From Haematobia irritans (Eukaryota > Arthropoda > Insecta > Diptera > Muscidae): a DNA stretch of 64,000 nt. Positions 22,901 through 34,142 of this stretch are shown here, one piece after another (position 1 is the first letter of the stretch; each line of letters opens with the position of its first letter). The stretch covers positions 82,802,003 through 82,866,002 of the forward strand of contig NC_134398.1 in NCBI RefSeq assembly GCF_050003625.1. The letters run 5' to 3'. The notes under the pieces are model-generated. The model saw only the letters and a list, made by a program, of their open reading frames with translations, was not told the DNA's origin and searched no databases. The position numbers and the translations under genes are program-made.

Positions 22901-23310
22901 TGTGAATAAAAATTATGACCACGTGGAACAGAGAGTAGTTCATTTGAACCCGCTGTTTGGGCATTTTGACTTATCCTTTTTTATTCATCGCAGGTAATTT
23001 TTTCACATATCTTGCTAGAAAAAATGGAAACTATAATGAAAATTTTTAAAAATTAACACCATGTAATGCAATATAATTTATAATTCTTCATTTTAGCTTG
23101 TAACTTACTATATTTGGGGGCATTTTATCAAATGCTGTAAGGAATTCAAATTTTCTTTGGAAAACGTATCTCATAAAATTTGTACCTGAAACAATTAGAG
23201 AAATAATGAAGTATTCTAAATAAACTCATAAAACTGTGTTGTTATCGATGTGAAGGATATAATAAAATAAATATTCTAGTTGAAAGAAAGTCAAAGTTTT
23301 AATATAAAAC

Positions 23311-24260
23311 TTACCAATTCTCTATTAAATTGTACGCTGAGGGGAAATATAAAAAGTTGTCCAAATTATTACTCTGAAAAAAAAAATTGTTTTTTACATT
23401 AAATAAAATTATTAAATAGGTTTTCAAAAAATCTAATGAAAAAATAATAATATGCATAAAAAACCAAATATTCTTGATAACCCTAGACAGTCATCGTTCG
23501 TCAAAATGACGACACGTAATTTCATTTTCGATTTAAAATGCATTTTAGTCTATCGGGAAATGGTAAATTTAAGTTATACTAATTCGACCGTTTTATGAAT
23601 TTTTATTTTATACTAATCATAACCAAATTGAATAAGAAAATAAATTCAACTTTGGTTCACTTTTTCGCTCACGATGAAAATTATAGCGTCTTGAAATCAG
23701 CCGTAGTCAAAATGACGAAGGATGACGTTAATGTACAAAAAATAAGGATGACTGTACAGGGTTAAAAGAAAGTTAAAGAATCCTTACCAATTCACTATTA
23801 AATTACAAGCAAAGGAGTACTAAAAATTTTTCCAAATTTTTAAGAGGTTATTCTGAAATTAAATATTAGTTTTTTACATTAAAAATATTACATTGGTTTC
23901 CAAAAATGTTGATTAAAGAAATACTAAAATAAGGTATTAAAAACCTGTAATTTTGATGATAATAAAGGTCATAAAAACGTAAATATTCTAGTTGAAAGAA
24001 AGCCAATTTTTAAAAGAAAACTTACCAATTCTCCATTTTTTAAATTTGTTTGAATCCATCTGGAGTTGCTCTGAAATTAAATATTGCTTTTTCAACAAAG
24101 AAAAACATTAAACTGGTTTCCAAAAAATTAATTAACAAATAATAATATACATAAAAATATTCTTTTTAAAAGAAAGACATAATAAATAAAAAATACTTAC
24201 CAATTTATGACTAAACTATACGCTGGGATATAACAAACATTTTCCAAATTCATCTGGAAT
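23311..24260 (-). repeat. Four exon-like cassettes in X1
   Basis: Minus-strand blocks of about 45-65 nt, each preceded by TTTCAG or similar and followed by TTG|GTAAGT or a close form, near 23315-23373, 23787-23850, 24029-24073 and 24200-24255. They share words such as CAGCGTACAATTTAATAG and AAATTTGGA. The same four are kept in X2. Confidence 0.6.
23481..23761. mobile_element. piggyBac-type MITE in X1
   Basis: Ends CCCTAGACAGTCATC and GATGACTGTACAGGG; TTAA follows on the right and a changed ATAA precedes on the left. Interior words GTCAAAATGACGA occur in both orientations. The same insertion is in X2 at 37840-38113. Confidence 0.85.
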
Positions 24261-24854
24261 TGAATATTAATTTTTTACATTGAATAATGAAAATTTCAAT
24301 ACATCTTCAATTTCAACATATTTTACTAAATATTCTTAATAACTTTTTTCTAAACTACCGATAAAATATTAATAACTTTCATTTAAAAGGTTTAATAAAC
24401 AAACACCAATATATGTCTCAAAAATCCAAAATATTCCATGCCTTTATATTCCCTTGTTGCATACCTGCTTAAAAGATGCAACAACCCACGCCAACGCCAA
24501 CTGTACAACTGAAGCATGCCAAACAAAACCAAGCAAAGCCAAAACATCCCTACAACAACAAAAACACATGTGCCTTTATTGAAAACAACACCTCATCCAG
24601 CCAAAAACCATCAACGAATAACAAACACACGCACACACAAACCACTAAATGAACAAAAATAAAAACAACCCCAACAAAACAAAACTCAAGTAACATCATC
24701 TTTACATTAATCACATTCCACTATTCCGATAAAGATCTCTGTACTACGCATTAGTTCATCGCATCTGCTGACAATTTACTCTAAGAATAATATTCGTAAA
24801 GGCACACCAGTTTATGAACGATGAAACGTTTAACTTAAAGTTTGCAAAATTTTC

Positions 24855-25322
24855 ATGAAATGTTATCTACCATTTTTGACGAAAATGTCTATAAATTTAA
24901 TTACATGTGAACTAAAAATATTTCATTGGGTAATTTTTTACCAACAATTATTAACTATAGGAATTGTCAGTAAGAAATTGCTATCCACTTTCAAGTTCAT
25001 TTTTCGTAAAAAAATATTTTCTCATACAAAAAAATCTTATAGTAAATTGCACTTATTATTTAGAAAATACTTTACATTTCACAAGTAGTTTTATAGCATG
25101 ACAAACGAATTTTGAACTACCAGTTAAGACATTTTTTAAGGAAATTTCCATCGTATTTTGTAGGCCATGAACTAAACGATTGCTACTTAGAATTTGTAAA
25201 ATTTCCTTTCGAGTAGTTAATTTTCGTTGAAGATACGAAAAATGAACCAAAATTCTGGAAAATTCTTGTAATAAATTATTGTAAAAATCTTCTTAAATTT
25301 ACGAGACACTTTTTTTTCTGTG
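24855..25322. other. X1 right arm, no coding content
   Basis: AT-rich arm conserved with X2 30619-31080. The small open frames here differ between the copies, so they are unlikely to encode protein. Confidence 0.55.
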
Positions 25323-26285
25323 CATAAACCGAACCATTCTGCCCATTCACGACGTTTGGAATGGTCAAGAGGCTTTAGTTCTTGAGCCAATTGCACCTTG
25401 TAAGCGTGCAAATCCAAGTCTTTATGCATAATGTTCATCAACGACGAGCGTGAGTTGAGGTGGACGGCTCTTCAGCCACACTATCGCGAACAACAGCAAT
25501 AATTTCTCCAGTACGAGCAGTACGAGCATGCACTGGTGTTCTCACATCTTCTACAGACCCGGTTTGCTCGAATTTTTCCACGATTTTTGCGATTGTACCC
25601 ACATTTGGACGATCAAATTGACCAAAAAAATCACGAAGTGCACGATATGCATTTTCATTTGAACGCCCATTTTCCTAATAAGTCTGGATAACTTTAACAC
25701 GTTCAAATTGAGTAAGTCTGAAATAGAGAAATGTGAAATAAAATTTGGAAAAAAAACTTGGCGTTTAAGTGTGGTTCACATTCAACATCGGCCCTTACAA
25801 TTTAACCACCTGAATCTGAACCGATTTCACTGATATACTGCAGAATTTGCGAGACTCAAAAAATATTCGATTATACGAAATTGGAAAAAGATCGGTTAAT
25901 AAATATGTCATTTATGACCAGATAGGTTATAAATATATATGACAGCTATATATAAATCTGAACTGATTTTTTCCAAAATCAATAGGGATTGTCTCTCAGC
26001 CGAAAAAGGAATTGCCAAATGCCAAATTTGAAGACAATCGGACTTAAACTGCGAGCTGGACTTTGCACACAAAAATACATCAACAGACAGACTGGTGGAC
26101 GGATAGACAGGCGGACGGACAGACAGACGGATATCGCTAAATCGACTCAGAATTTAATTCTAAACCGATCCGTACACTAAAAGATGGGTCTATGACTACT
26201 CCTTCTCGGCGTTACATACAAATGCACAAACTTATTATACCCTGTACCACAGTAGTGTTGAAAAAAAAAACGTTTCTCTAACATA

Positions 26286-27450
26286 AAGGGTGATACGGTC
26301 AAAATTTGGTCAAGGGAAAACGCGTGTAAATCGGTGAAATCGTTTATTTAAAAAATCAAATTAAATTTCTTTTTCAAGTTCAATTAGTATAAAATTCAGG
26401 AAAAATATTCAGTTAGGCTTTCGCTTTTCCAAATCCGAATTGCCGGGCCTCACGCTTGACACCTGCCATCAGATTTTGTACAGCCACCTTGTCCACCTTC
26501 TTCGCCGCAGAAAGCCAGTTTGCCTTGAACTGCTGCTCGTCCTTAGCAGTTTTGTTGGTCTTCTTTAGGTTCCGCTTGACAATAGCCCAGTATTTCTTAA
26601 TTGGGCGGAGCTCTGGCGTGTTGGGAGGGTTCTTGTCCTTGGGAACCACCTGCACGTTGTTGGCGGCGTACCACTCCATGGCCTTTTTACCGTAATGGCA
26701 AGATGCCAAATCCGGCCAAAACAGTACGGAACAACCGTGTTTCTTCAGGAAAGGCAGCAGACGTTTATTCAAACACTCTTTCACGTAAATTTCTTGGTTG
26801 ACAGTCCCGGAAGCTATGAAAATGCTGCTTTTCAAGCCACAGGTACAGATGGCTTGCCAAACCAGATATTTCTTTGCGAACTTTGACAGTTTTATGTGCT
26901 TGCAAATATCTGCTACCTTTCCCCTTCCTTTTGCCGTATAAAACTCCTGTCCCCGAAGCTGCTTGTAGTCGGCTTTGACGTAGGTTTCGTCGTCCATTAC
27001 CACGCAGTCAAACTTCGTCAGCATCGTCGTGTACAGCCTCCGGGATCGCGCTTTGGCCGTCGTATTTTGTTTATCATCGCGATTTGGAGTCACTACCTTC
27101 TTGTAAGTCGATAGTCCGGCTCGTTTTTTGGCTCGATGCACGGTTGTAGACGATACACCCAGCTTATTTGCGGCATCTCGGAGAGAGTGGTTAAGGTTTC
27201 GCTTGAAACTACCGGCAACTCTCTTTGTCGTCTCAGCGGCTTCCGGTTTTCGATTTCCCCCCGATCCAGACTTCCTGGCTGTCGACAGACGTTCTCCAAA
27301 CACTTTAATTACATTTGTAACGTTTGATTTGGCAACTTTTAGCGATTTTGCCAGATTTGCGTGCGAGTAGCTCGGATTTTCGCGATGCGCGAGCAAAATT
27401 TTGATACGCTGCTCTTCTTGCTTGGACGGAATTTTGACAACTGAAGAGTG
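26286..27450 (-). mobile_element. Tc1-type element, 5' end lost
   Basis: The left terminal repeat AAGGGTGATACGGTCAAAAT is present after TA (26284-26285). The matching right repeat is missing; the element stops between about 27440 and 27500, next to the Helitron end. The transposase body is well preserved. Confidence 0.85.
26413..27440 (-). pseudogene. Tc1-type transposase, nearly intact body without start
   Basis: One open frame of about 340 codons. It reads KQEEQRIKILLAHRENPSYS, a first helix-turn-helix (ANLAKSLKVAKSNVTNVIKV), a second (SLRDAANKLGVSSTTVHRAK), then a DDE domain. Catalytic residues are Asp in VVMDDETYVKADY, Asp in VLFWPDLASCHYG and Glu in PPNTPELRPIKKYW, with 32 residues between the last two. 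The C-terminus QFGFGKAKA is intact. The frame opens at a TAG near 27473 with no in-frame ATG, so the start region and right terminal repeat were lost. It is the least decayed transposase here and could be a recent arrival. Confidence 0.88.
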
Positions 27451-27738
27451 AATTGTTTTATTATGTGAACACTATGTTTTATGTGTTTTATGTGAACACT
27501 AGCTAGCTTCGTTTTATGCAACATTTCGTTTGGTGATTAAAAGATAAAGAAAAAATTTGTAATTTGTTTTATATTTGAAAAAGAAAAATTTTATTTCATT
27601 TCACAGCAGTAATGAATTTATTTCGATTACAAAAATAAAGTGTTATTTAGTTGAACTTGTCTAAATGAAAGTGAATCCAAAGTAATTACTGAATCGAAGC
27701 GTTATACGTGTCCGCAAATTATTCGTTTCATTGAAGTT
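27451..27738. other. Helitron 3' region, no gene
   Basis: AT-rich. GCTAGCTAG followed by T (minus strand, ending at 27499) is a possible Helitron CTRR terminus. TTATGTGAACACTA occurs twice (27459 and 27488 areas). Confidence 0.35.
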
Positions 27739-30593
27739 TCATTGAAGTCTTTGGTAAACCAAATTTTTAGTTTTTTGGTCTAACGTTAACACAAACAAAG
27801 CGGATGGTTTCCTAACTCGTGAACAAGCAACGTATAACTGACCATGTGAAAAACAATGATTTTCTAAATTTATCCCGCAAACACTAAGCGATTGGCCTTG
27901 CGACTTGTTAATGGTCATTGCGAACGCAAGGCGAACTGGAAATTGCAATCTTTTGAAGACAAACGGAAGATCTGTCGGAATCATTGGTATTCGAGGAATA
28001 CATACATTTTCACCTGCGTATTTTACCGAAAGTCGAGTTCCGTTGCAAAGTCGCGGTGGATTCAAATTACGCAATATCATAATAACCGTACCAACTTTGA
28101 GTTGCAAGTTATGTGGTGGAAATCCTGGTAAATCCAGAGAGTTCAAAAACTCCGTTGGATAATTTACAACATCATCTGTATTTATTACGGAATCAACGGA
28201 TTTGTATGTTACCAAATCGCCAGCAATTTTTGATTGAATGGTGAAATTCAGTGCGTGTACATCATTATTTTTGCCGCAAGAATTGCTCGTTGACTTAACC
28301 AAGCATAATTCTGATAATTCTCACTAATATTTGGGAAAACATTTTCAATATGAGCTAATTGAGAGTCTATAAATTGGCAAAAGTCGTTGGTAAGAGTAAT
28401 TAAACCAGTTGTCGCATCAACTGGGACTTTTCCATTTCCAACAGCTAACAATATTAGTGGTTAGCGATAATATTTTTACGTCATTCCATAAATGTGATGC
28501 CTTCAGCCAAGCATTCAATTCATCTGCAGGCGTTCCACGGGGAATTATTGGCAACGTCTGCCTGAAATCGCCTGCCAACAATATTATTAAACCGCCAAAG
28601 ATCCTTCAGATCTGCTTCACACATTGCAAAGAAGCTAGTCAATGTTGTCGATAGTGGTCTCTCAGCTCGTTGTGCCGCATTAGCCTTAGTGAAGTAAACT
28701 CTTTGGTCATTTTCCAAATGCACTGCTAAGTGTACAACTGTGGGATATCCTTCATGAATTTGAAATGAAAATAATCGCCACAATGCTTCATTAGTACTGT
28801 CGTATCTGCCCATTTGGAAGTTACTGATTTCGTCATTCGCATTTTCCGACTCAATACCGAACACAGCCATGTCACTGCCTTTTGTGACATACATGCGCAA
28901 ATATTTGATTGATTTCGCGAATGACAACTCTCAACGTTTGTATGTGTTTCGAAAATTCGTGATAGAAGCGGGCAATATGGTACAATAAATTCATTTCCAA
29001 TCTCAATATCTTGATTTAACCAAATTAGTATATGAGCATGCGGTAGTCCACGCTTCTGCCATTTCACCGAGTACATATAACAACGTGTGTCACCAATAAC
29101 TCGATACTTAGTAAGGACATCCATCATAACCTTGAGTTTTTGCTGAAATACTCTGGCGATTATGTCATGGTGATCTTGCGGTTTTTGGCCCGGTTTCAAC
29201 TCAATTCAATTTCCGTCCACTTCGGATTGCATGTGAACGTAATAAATAAATCCGGAGTTCCATTAGTTTGCACGTATGTTATAGCATCTTGAGTGCATTC
29301 GTGCATGTGACGTGGGCTTCCGGTATAAGATGATGGGAGAATCGTCAGACGTCCAATATTCTCAACATCACCATCTGAATGAATAGCATCACGCAAGTGT
29401 ACATAGTCCTCAGATCGTAGCTTTGCCTGATTGAATCAGATGAAGCCTAAACGTTCGGTCCCGACTTTGACATACATATAGCCGACGGCACTTAAGAATG
29501 ACATTCTCCTCATGTGTACGAATCATCATACGATACGCATTGTAATTCATTGCGCTAAGATTTTTATTCGTTGATAGCCCTGAAAATGCGAAATTAAATG
29601 AGTTGTTAATGGAAACAAATAATAGCAATAATTAGTGTGTACCTGTAATAGGATCGACCATCTTCAACGTGATGTCGTATCCGTCTTGCCCTTGCCAATA
29701 AATGATTGGATATTGTAACGCATCATACAAACGATGTGTCTCGTTTACACGATGCATGATATTGCTTCTTCGCTAAACGTGCATTGAATCTTCGCACATG
29801 TTCACCTGTTGGGGCACAATCCGCTCTTATGACAAATTTGTGCGTATCCGATGGCATTCGTTCCAATGCTGTTTTAAACATATTAACGACAGCATTATTA
29901 GCATGAAAAATGCTTGCAATTGTTCAATAATTCGTCTCTTTAACCGTTGTGTTCCCTGTATATTGCACCGCACATGTAGCTGATCCACCATCGACGAAAT
30001 GAAATAAATTTGCAGAAATTGATGCGGTTCATCTAATGTTGGCACCATTGAACCATGCAAATGATATATTTGTCCTTGTATCTGTATTTGCAAACAATCA
30101 TTTATTGAAGAAATACGGTATAACTTCTGATCGAGTGGTGTATATGTAGTTGTTATGTGTTGCAATTCATTGTGTTGGTGTGAGTGATTGGTTATGTGTG
30201 TTGTATCTTTTACCTTGCAAGTCGGCATGAAACCGCCTTCTCGAATGATATTAGCTCCAAAGGAAGTCATGCGAAAGCAGTTATTGTATTCAAGGATGTG
30301 TTGAAGAAAATGGCTTGAATCGGGATCACTTCCGTCGATCAATGATTTCAGTGGCTGTGGTGGTGTAAGTAATAGATCCAGTTTGACTTTCCCACTTGCG
30401 CAGCACAATCCAGCCGTTTCTCTTTTGAACTTTAACGCATTGCAATATCGGCATATAGTCGTCATTGGTCCAATATCTAAATTTTCATCATCAAATTTTC
30501 AGTGGGATCATATTGGAATGCCAAGAGATTGTATGATGCCAATGATCTTCGTGTGTTCATGCGTTGTCCCAATCGGCCATTTTCTCTTATTAT
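27499..30593 (-). mobile_element. Helitron remnant (Rep/helicase), truncated by W
   Basis: Minus-strand rolling-circle transposon. The possible 3' terminus is at 27499 (CTAG then T). The 5' end is missing because W sequence starts at 30594 in the middle of the coding region. Confidence 0.8.
27739..30593 (-). pseudogene. Helitron Rep-helicase, broken
   Basis: Domain order on the minus strand: LLAFQYDPTENFDDENLDIG and zinc-finger-like CRYCNALKF (30500-30400); N-terminal region; SSYTGSPRHMHE and DLFITFTCNPKW (29340-29210); the rolling-circle nuclease motif KRGLPHAHIL (HUH type, about 29050). It resumes with YDSTNEALWRLF and EGYPTVVHLAVHL (28800-28700). At about 28590 the text jumps from DLKDLWRFNN to GRRFQADVANNS, so the helicase segment that would hold the nucleotide-binding loops is absent. 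The last helicase part is open at 28302-27739: LQLKVGTVIMILRNL, AFAMTINKSQGQ and HGQLYVACSRV. Frames shift several times. Full Helitron proteins are about 1400 residues; about 850 can be followed here. Confidence 0.88.
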
Positions 30594-31292
30594 ACCCTCC
30601 ACCATAGGATGGGGGGTACACAGAAAAAAAGTGTCTCGTAAATTTAAAAAGATTTTTACAATAATTTATTACAAGAATTTTCCAGAATTTTAGTTCATTT
30701 TTCGTATCTTCAACGAAAATTAACTACTCGAAAGGAAATTTTACAAATTCTAAGTAGCAATCGTTTAGTTCATGGCCTACAAAATACAACGGAAATTTCC
30801 TTAAAAAATTTCTTAACTGGTAGTTAAAAATTCGTTTGTCATGCTATAAAACTACTTGTGAAATGTAAAGTATTTTCTAAATAATAAGTGCAATTTACTA
30901 TAAGATTTTTTTGTATGAGAAAATATTTTTTTACGAAAATGAAATTGAAAGTGGATAGCAATTTCTTACTGACAATTCCTATAGTTAATAATTGTTGGTA
31001 AAAAATTACACAATGAAATATTTTTAGTTCACATGTAATTAAATTTATAGACATTTTCGTCAAAAATGGTAGATAACATTTCATGAAAATGTTGCAAATT
31101 TTAAGTTAAACGTTTCATCGTTCATAAACTGGTGTGCCTTTACGAATATTATTCTTAGAGTAAATTGTCAGCAGATGCGATCAAGACCGTAGCCAGGATT
31201 TTAATTCGGGGGGGGGGTTCAACATAAAAAAATATTCATATAATCTCATGTGTAGAAAATTTTAATTATGCATAGGTATGTATACAATATTT

Positions 31293-31448
31293 TTATAATA
31301 TTAAATTGAACCGACGGGCTTTTTGGGCAGCAAATAAATCAATGACTTCTTCAGTCGGCACATTTATTCGGCGATGAACCGACATTAATGCCAATCCTTT
31401 GAGTCTACTCTCGCTAGTCGAATTTCTAAGATACGTCTTTAATCTCTT
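31293..31448 (-). pseudogene. hAT transposase C-terminal fragment, copy 2
   Basis: Reads KRLKTYLRNSTSESRLKGLA to the same stop as copy 1 at 4948. One extra G separates the frame from the ATG used in copy 1. The conserved dimerization residues are kept despite the frame break. Confidence 0.8.
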
Positions 31449-32405
31449 CCATGGCTGAATAAGGAGGTTGAATCACGATAACAAAAAGAACAAATTTCAA
31501 TATGTTGTTTACAATTTTAAGAAGTCAAAATCAGCAGTGTCATTTGGAGAGCTGCAATCACCATAAACATATGATTTTGACATCTTAAAATTTGGTCGAA
31601 ATAAAAAAATTGTAATCACATGGCCGCATGATTTAACCTTCTTGTTCAGCCATGAATCTCTTCATTGTTGAAAATGGACGTTCGGATGAGCACGTAGTAA
31701 CTGCAGGGATGGAAAATGCAGTACTATAATACTTTTTTCAAAACTTTTTCACCCCGGTCAGTAACGTAGTACCCCCGCGAATGATTTAGTACCTTTTGTG
31801 TAGACATTTTTGAGTCGATATCAGATTTATGGTACAATAGCTTTGACAAAATATTTTAATATTTTGAGAAAGTCTTTATCAACCTTATTTGCTAATAGTC
31901 TTTTACAAATATGGCAAAACAGACATGTTCATGTGGGAAGAAAATCTCGATTTTGTAAAAGACATAGTCAAAAACAGGATTTTATTGAACTTCAAGAATG
32001 TTTTAGTCGAAAAAAGAATGCGATTCTATATTATCGATTTTTTATTTCGGTAGAAAATGTTGTCAACATTTTATTTCTATATAGAATTTTTGCAAAATTT
32101 TATTTTTATATAAAATTTTGTCAAAATTTTATTTCAATTGAAAATTTTGTAAAAATTTTATTTCTATAGGAAATTTTTGCAAAATTTTATTTCTATAGAA
32201 AAAATTTTGCAAAATTTTTTTTCTATAGAATTTTTTTGCAAATTTATTTCGGCATAAGCCGGCTATCATGGTTAGGATAGGTTAAAGTGGCAGCCCGATT
32301 AAGATTCAGGCTCACTTAGACTATTCAGTCCATTGTGATACCACATTAACTAAAAGTACCTATTACATATGGGCACTTCTAGTTTTAACCGCTGAACCTT
32401 CTTGA

Positions 32406-34142
32406 TTATTTTTCTTTGTTGAACCAACCAGATTGTTCCAAAAATATTAGCAGACTGCTTAAGTTAACGTTATCCAGATCCGCCAGTAATCTGAAGCTAT
32501 ATGCTCCTAAAAGTTGCTTGCGCTTTACACAAAATGCAGGACACTCACACAAGAGGTGTTTAATTGATTCTTTTTCCTCCGCATCATGACAGCTCATACA
32601 ATAGTCATTATACTTCGCGCCAATAGTTTTTGCAAAATCTCCTATCAGGCAGCGACCCGTTATAGCAGATATCAGGAGTGATATCTGACGTCTCGAGAAC
32701 ATTAGCATATCTAGTGTGCGGTTTAAGTTGAAATGGGGCCATATTTGCTTGGTGTCGTTACAACCCTTGCAATTCTCCCATCGAACATTTGCCATCATAA
32801 CAGCCTTCTCACGCAGCATGAGCTTGCAGGTAGCTAGGGGCATACCAACAAATTCTAGTTCCCCTGGAATATGTAAGGTAGTCCCTAGCCTTGCCAACTC
32901 ATCCGCTTCGCAGTTCCCCGGTATGTTCCTATGGCCAGGCACCCATATTAGGTGAATATTGTACTGCTCAGCCATCTCATTGAGAGATTTGCGGCAATCG
33001 ATGGCCGTTTTCGAGTTGAGGAACACAGAGTCCAAGGATTTTATTGCAGGTTGACTGTCTGAGTATATATTAATGCCCACATTTTTTGGAACATTACTTC
33101 TCAGCCAATTCGCCACCTCTCTTATTGCTAATATTTCAGCCTGAAAAACACTACAGTGATTAGGTAATCTTTTCGCTATTTGAAGTTCCAGATCATTAGA
33201 ATATACTCCGAAACCCACTTGTCCATCCAATTTGGAGCCATCAGTGTAGAAATCTATATATTCTTTATTCCCCGGGGTCTGTGTGCACCACGCCTCACTG
33301 TTGGGGATTAGAGTCTCAAACTTTTTGTCGAAAAGTGGACTCGCCAAAGTGTAATCCACTACGTTAGGCACATCTGACATTATTTTGAGGACAGAACTGT
33401 GACCGTAACCATTTTTCGCGCAACCGCACAGCCGTTGTTGCAGCTGACTGTTTGGCCAAAATGTCTAAAGGCAATAGATGCAGCATGACATTAAGGGAAT
33501 TTGTTCCTGTCTTGCTGAATGCGCCTGAAATACACAAACACGCCATACGCTGAACTTTATCTAAACCAGTCGGTTTCTGAAGTGCCGGCCACCAGACTAC
33601 AACACCATATAGCATTATAGGTCTAACCACTGCCGTGTATAGCCAATGCACAATTTTTGGTTTTAGTCCCCACTTTTTTCCTATTGCCTTTTTGCACGAG
33701 TACAAAGCTATAGTTGCCTTCCTCGCCCTTTCTTCAATATTAAGCTTAAAGTTCAGCTTCCTGTCCAAAATAACGCCAAGGTATTTTGCACAATCACCAA
33801 AGGGAATTTCAATACCCCCTAAGGAAATAGGCCTAACTGTGGGAGTTTTGCGATCTTTGCAGTACATGACTAGTTCTGTCTTTGCTGGATTTACACCAAG
33901 ACCATTATGTTTCGCCCATTTCTCAGTCATCCGGAGAGCTCTCTGTATAATATCTCTGATTGTGGATGGGAATTTTCCCCTGACTGCTAGCGACACATCA
34001 TCTGCGTATGCCACCACTTTTATCCTTTCTTTTTCTAGGGAAACCAGAAGGTTGTTTATAGCACTATATCTATGTCCCCTTTCATCAGGAGAACTTTTAA
34101 GGCAGCACATGCAGCCTTACAATGATGAAGATTTATCTGGAG
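32406..34142 (-). pseudogene. LINE A ORF2: deleted reverse transcriptase plus RNase H
   Basis: The first codons (from 34142) read LQINLHHCKAACAALKVLL and MKGDIDIVL, the start of an APE-type endonuclease, in a frame overlapping the end of ORF1. At about 34060 this joins directly to INNLLVSLEKERIKVVAYAD, the catalytic YADD region, so most of the endonuclease and half the reverse transcriptase are missing. 33380-32406 is an open RNase H: DFYTDGSKL, FQAEILAIRE, IYSDSQPA and WVPGHRNIPGNCEADELA supply the catalytic acids. A CMSCHDAEE...HLLCEC zinc knuckle follows. A frameshift lies near 33370-33400, by comparison with LINE B. It cannot make a working enzyme. Confidence 0.9.

Larger units (their letters stand above)
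22450..25322. mobile_element. X1: 2.87 kb element with CAC...GTG ends
   Basis: Left end CACTGAAAAAACAGTGAACC, right end CACTTTTTTTTCTGTG, flanked by CA (22448-22449, 25323-25324). Removing it restores the transposase codons. X2 (30619-39138) is an inverted copy flanked by TA. No transposase is readable. The interior holds four exon-like cassettes, a piggyBac-type MITE and a CAACAACAAAAACAC-rich segment (24470-24730). Confidence 0.88.
22231..25770 (-). pseudogene. IS630/mariner-type transposase split by X1
   Basis: N-terminal part at about 25700-25440 includes DFFGQFDRPNVGTIAKIVEK and TGSVEDVRTPVHARTARTG. The middle at 25441-25330 has DLHAYKVQLAQELKPLDHSK and WAEWFGL. After the X1 insertion the frame resumes at 22449: AGGIIGPYFFQNEAG, VTVNGVAYLEM and WFQQDGATCH. 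The codons GGTTTATGGGCT (Gly-Leu-Trp-Ala) are rejoined when X1 and one CA are removed. A large segment with the first catalytic Asp is missing, and stops are present. Its ends are not visible. It is related to the element at 7622. Confidence 0.8.
21605..26262. repeat. V element split by a mariner-type element and X1
   Basis: 21605-22230 and about 25790-26262 carry the V units (ATATATGGCAGCTATATCTA, AATCTGAACCGATTT). The last part has the GACGGACAGACAGACGG tract and CCTGTACCACAGTAGTG. Everything between is inserted DNA. Confidence 0.65.

Noticed and set aside
26456..27370. Plus-strand open frames at 26456-27370
   Set aside because: They lie opposite the Tc1 transposase and have no recognisable family.
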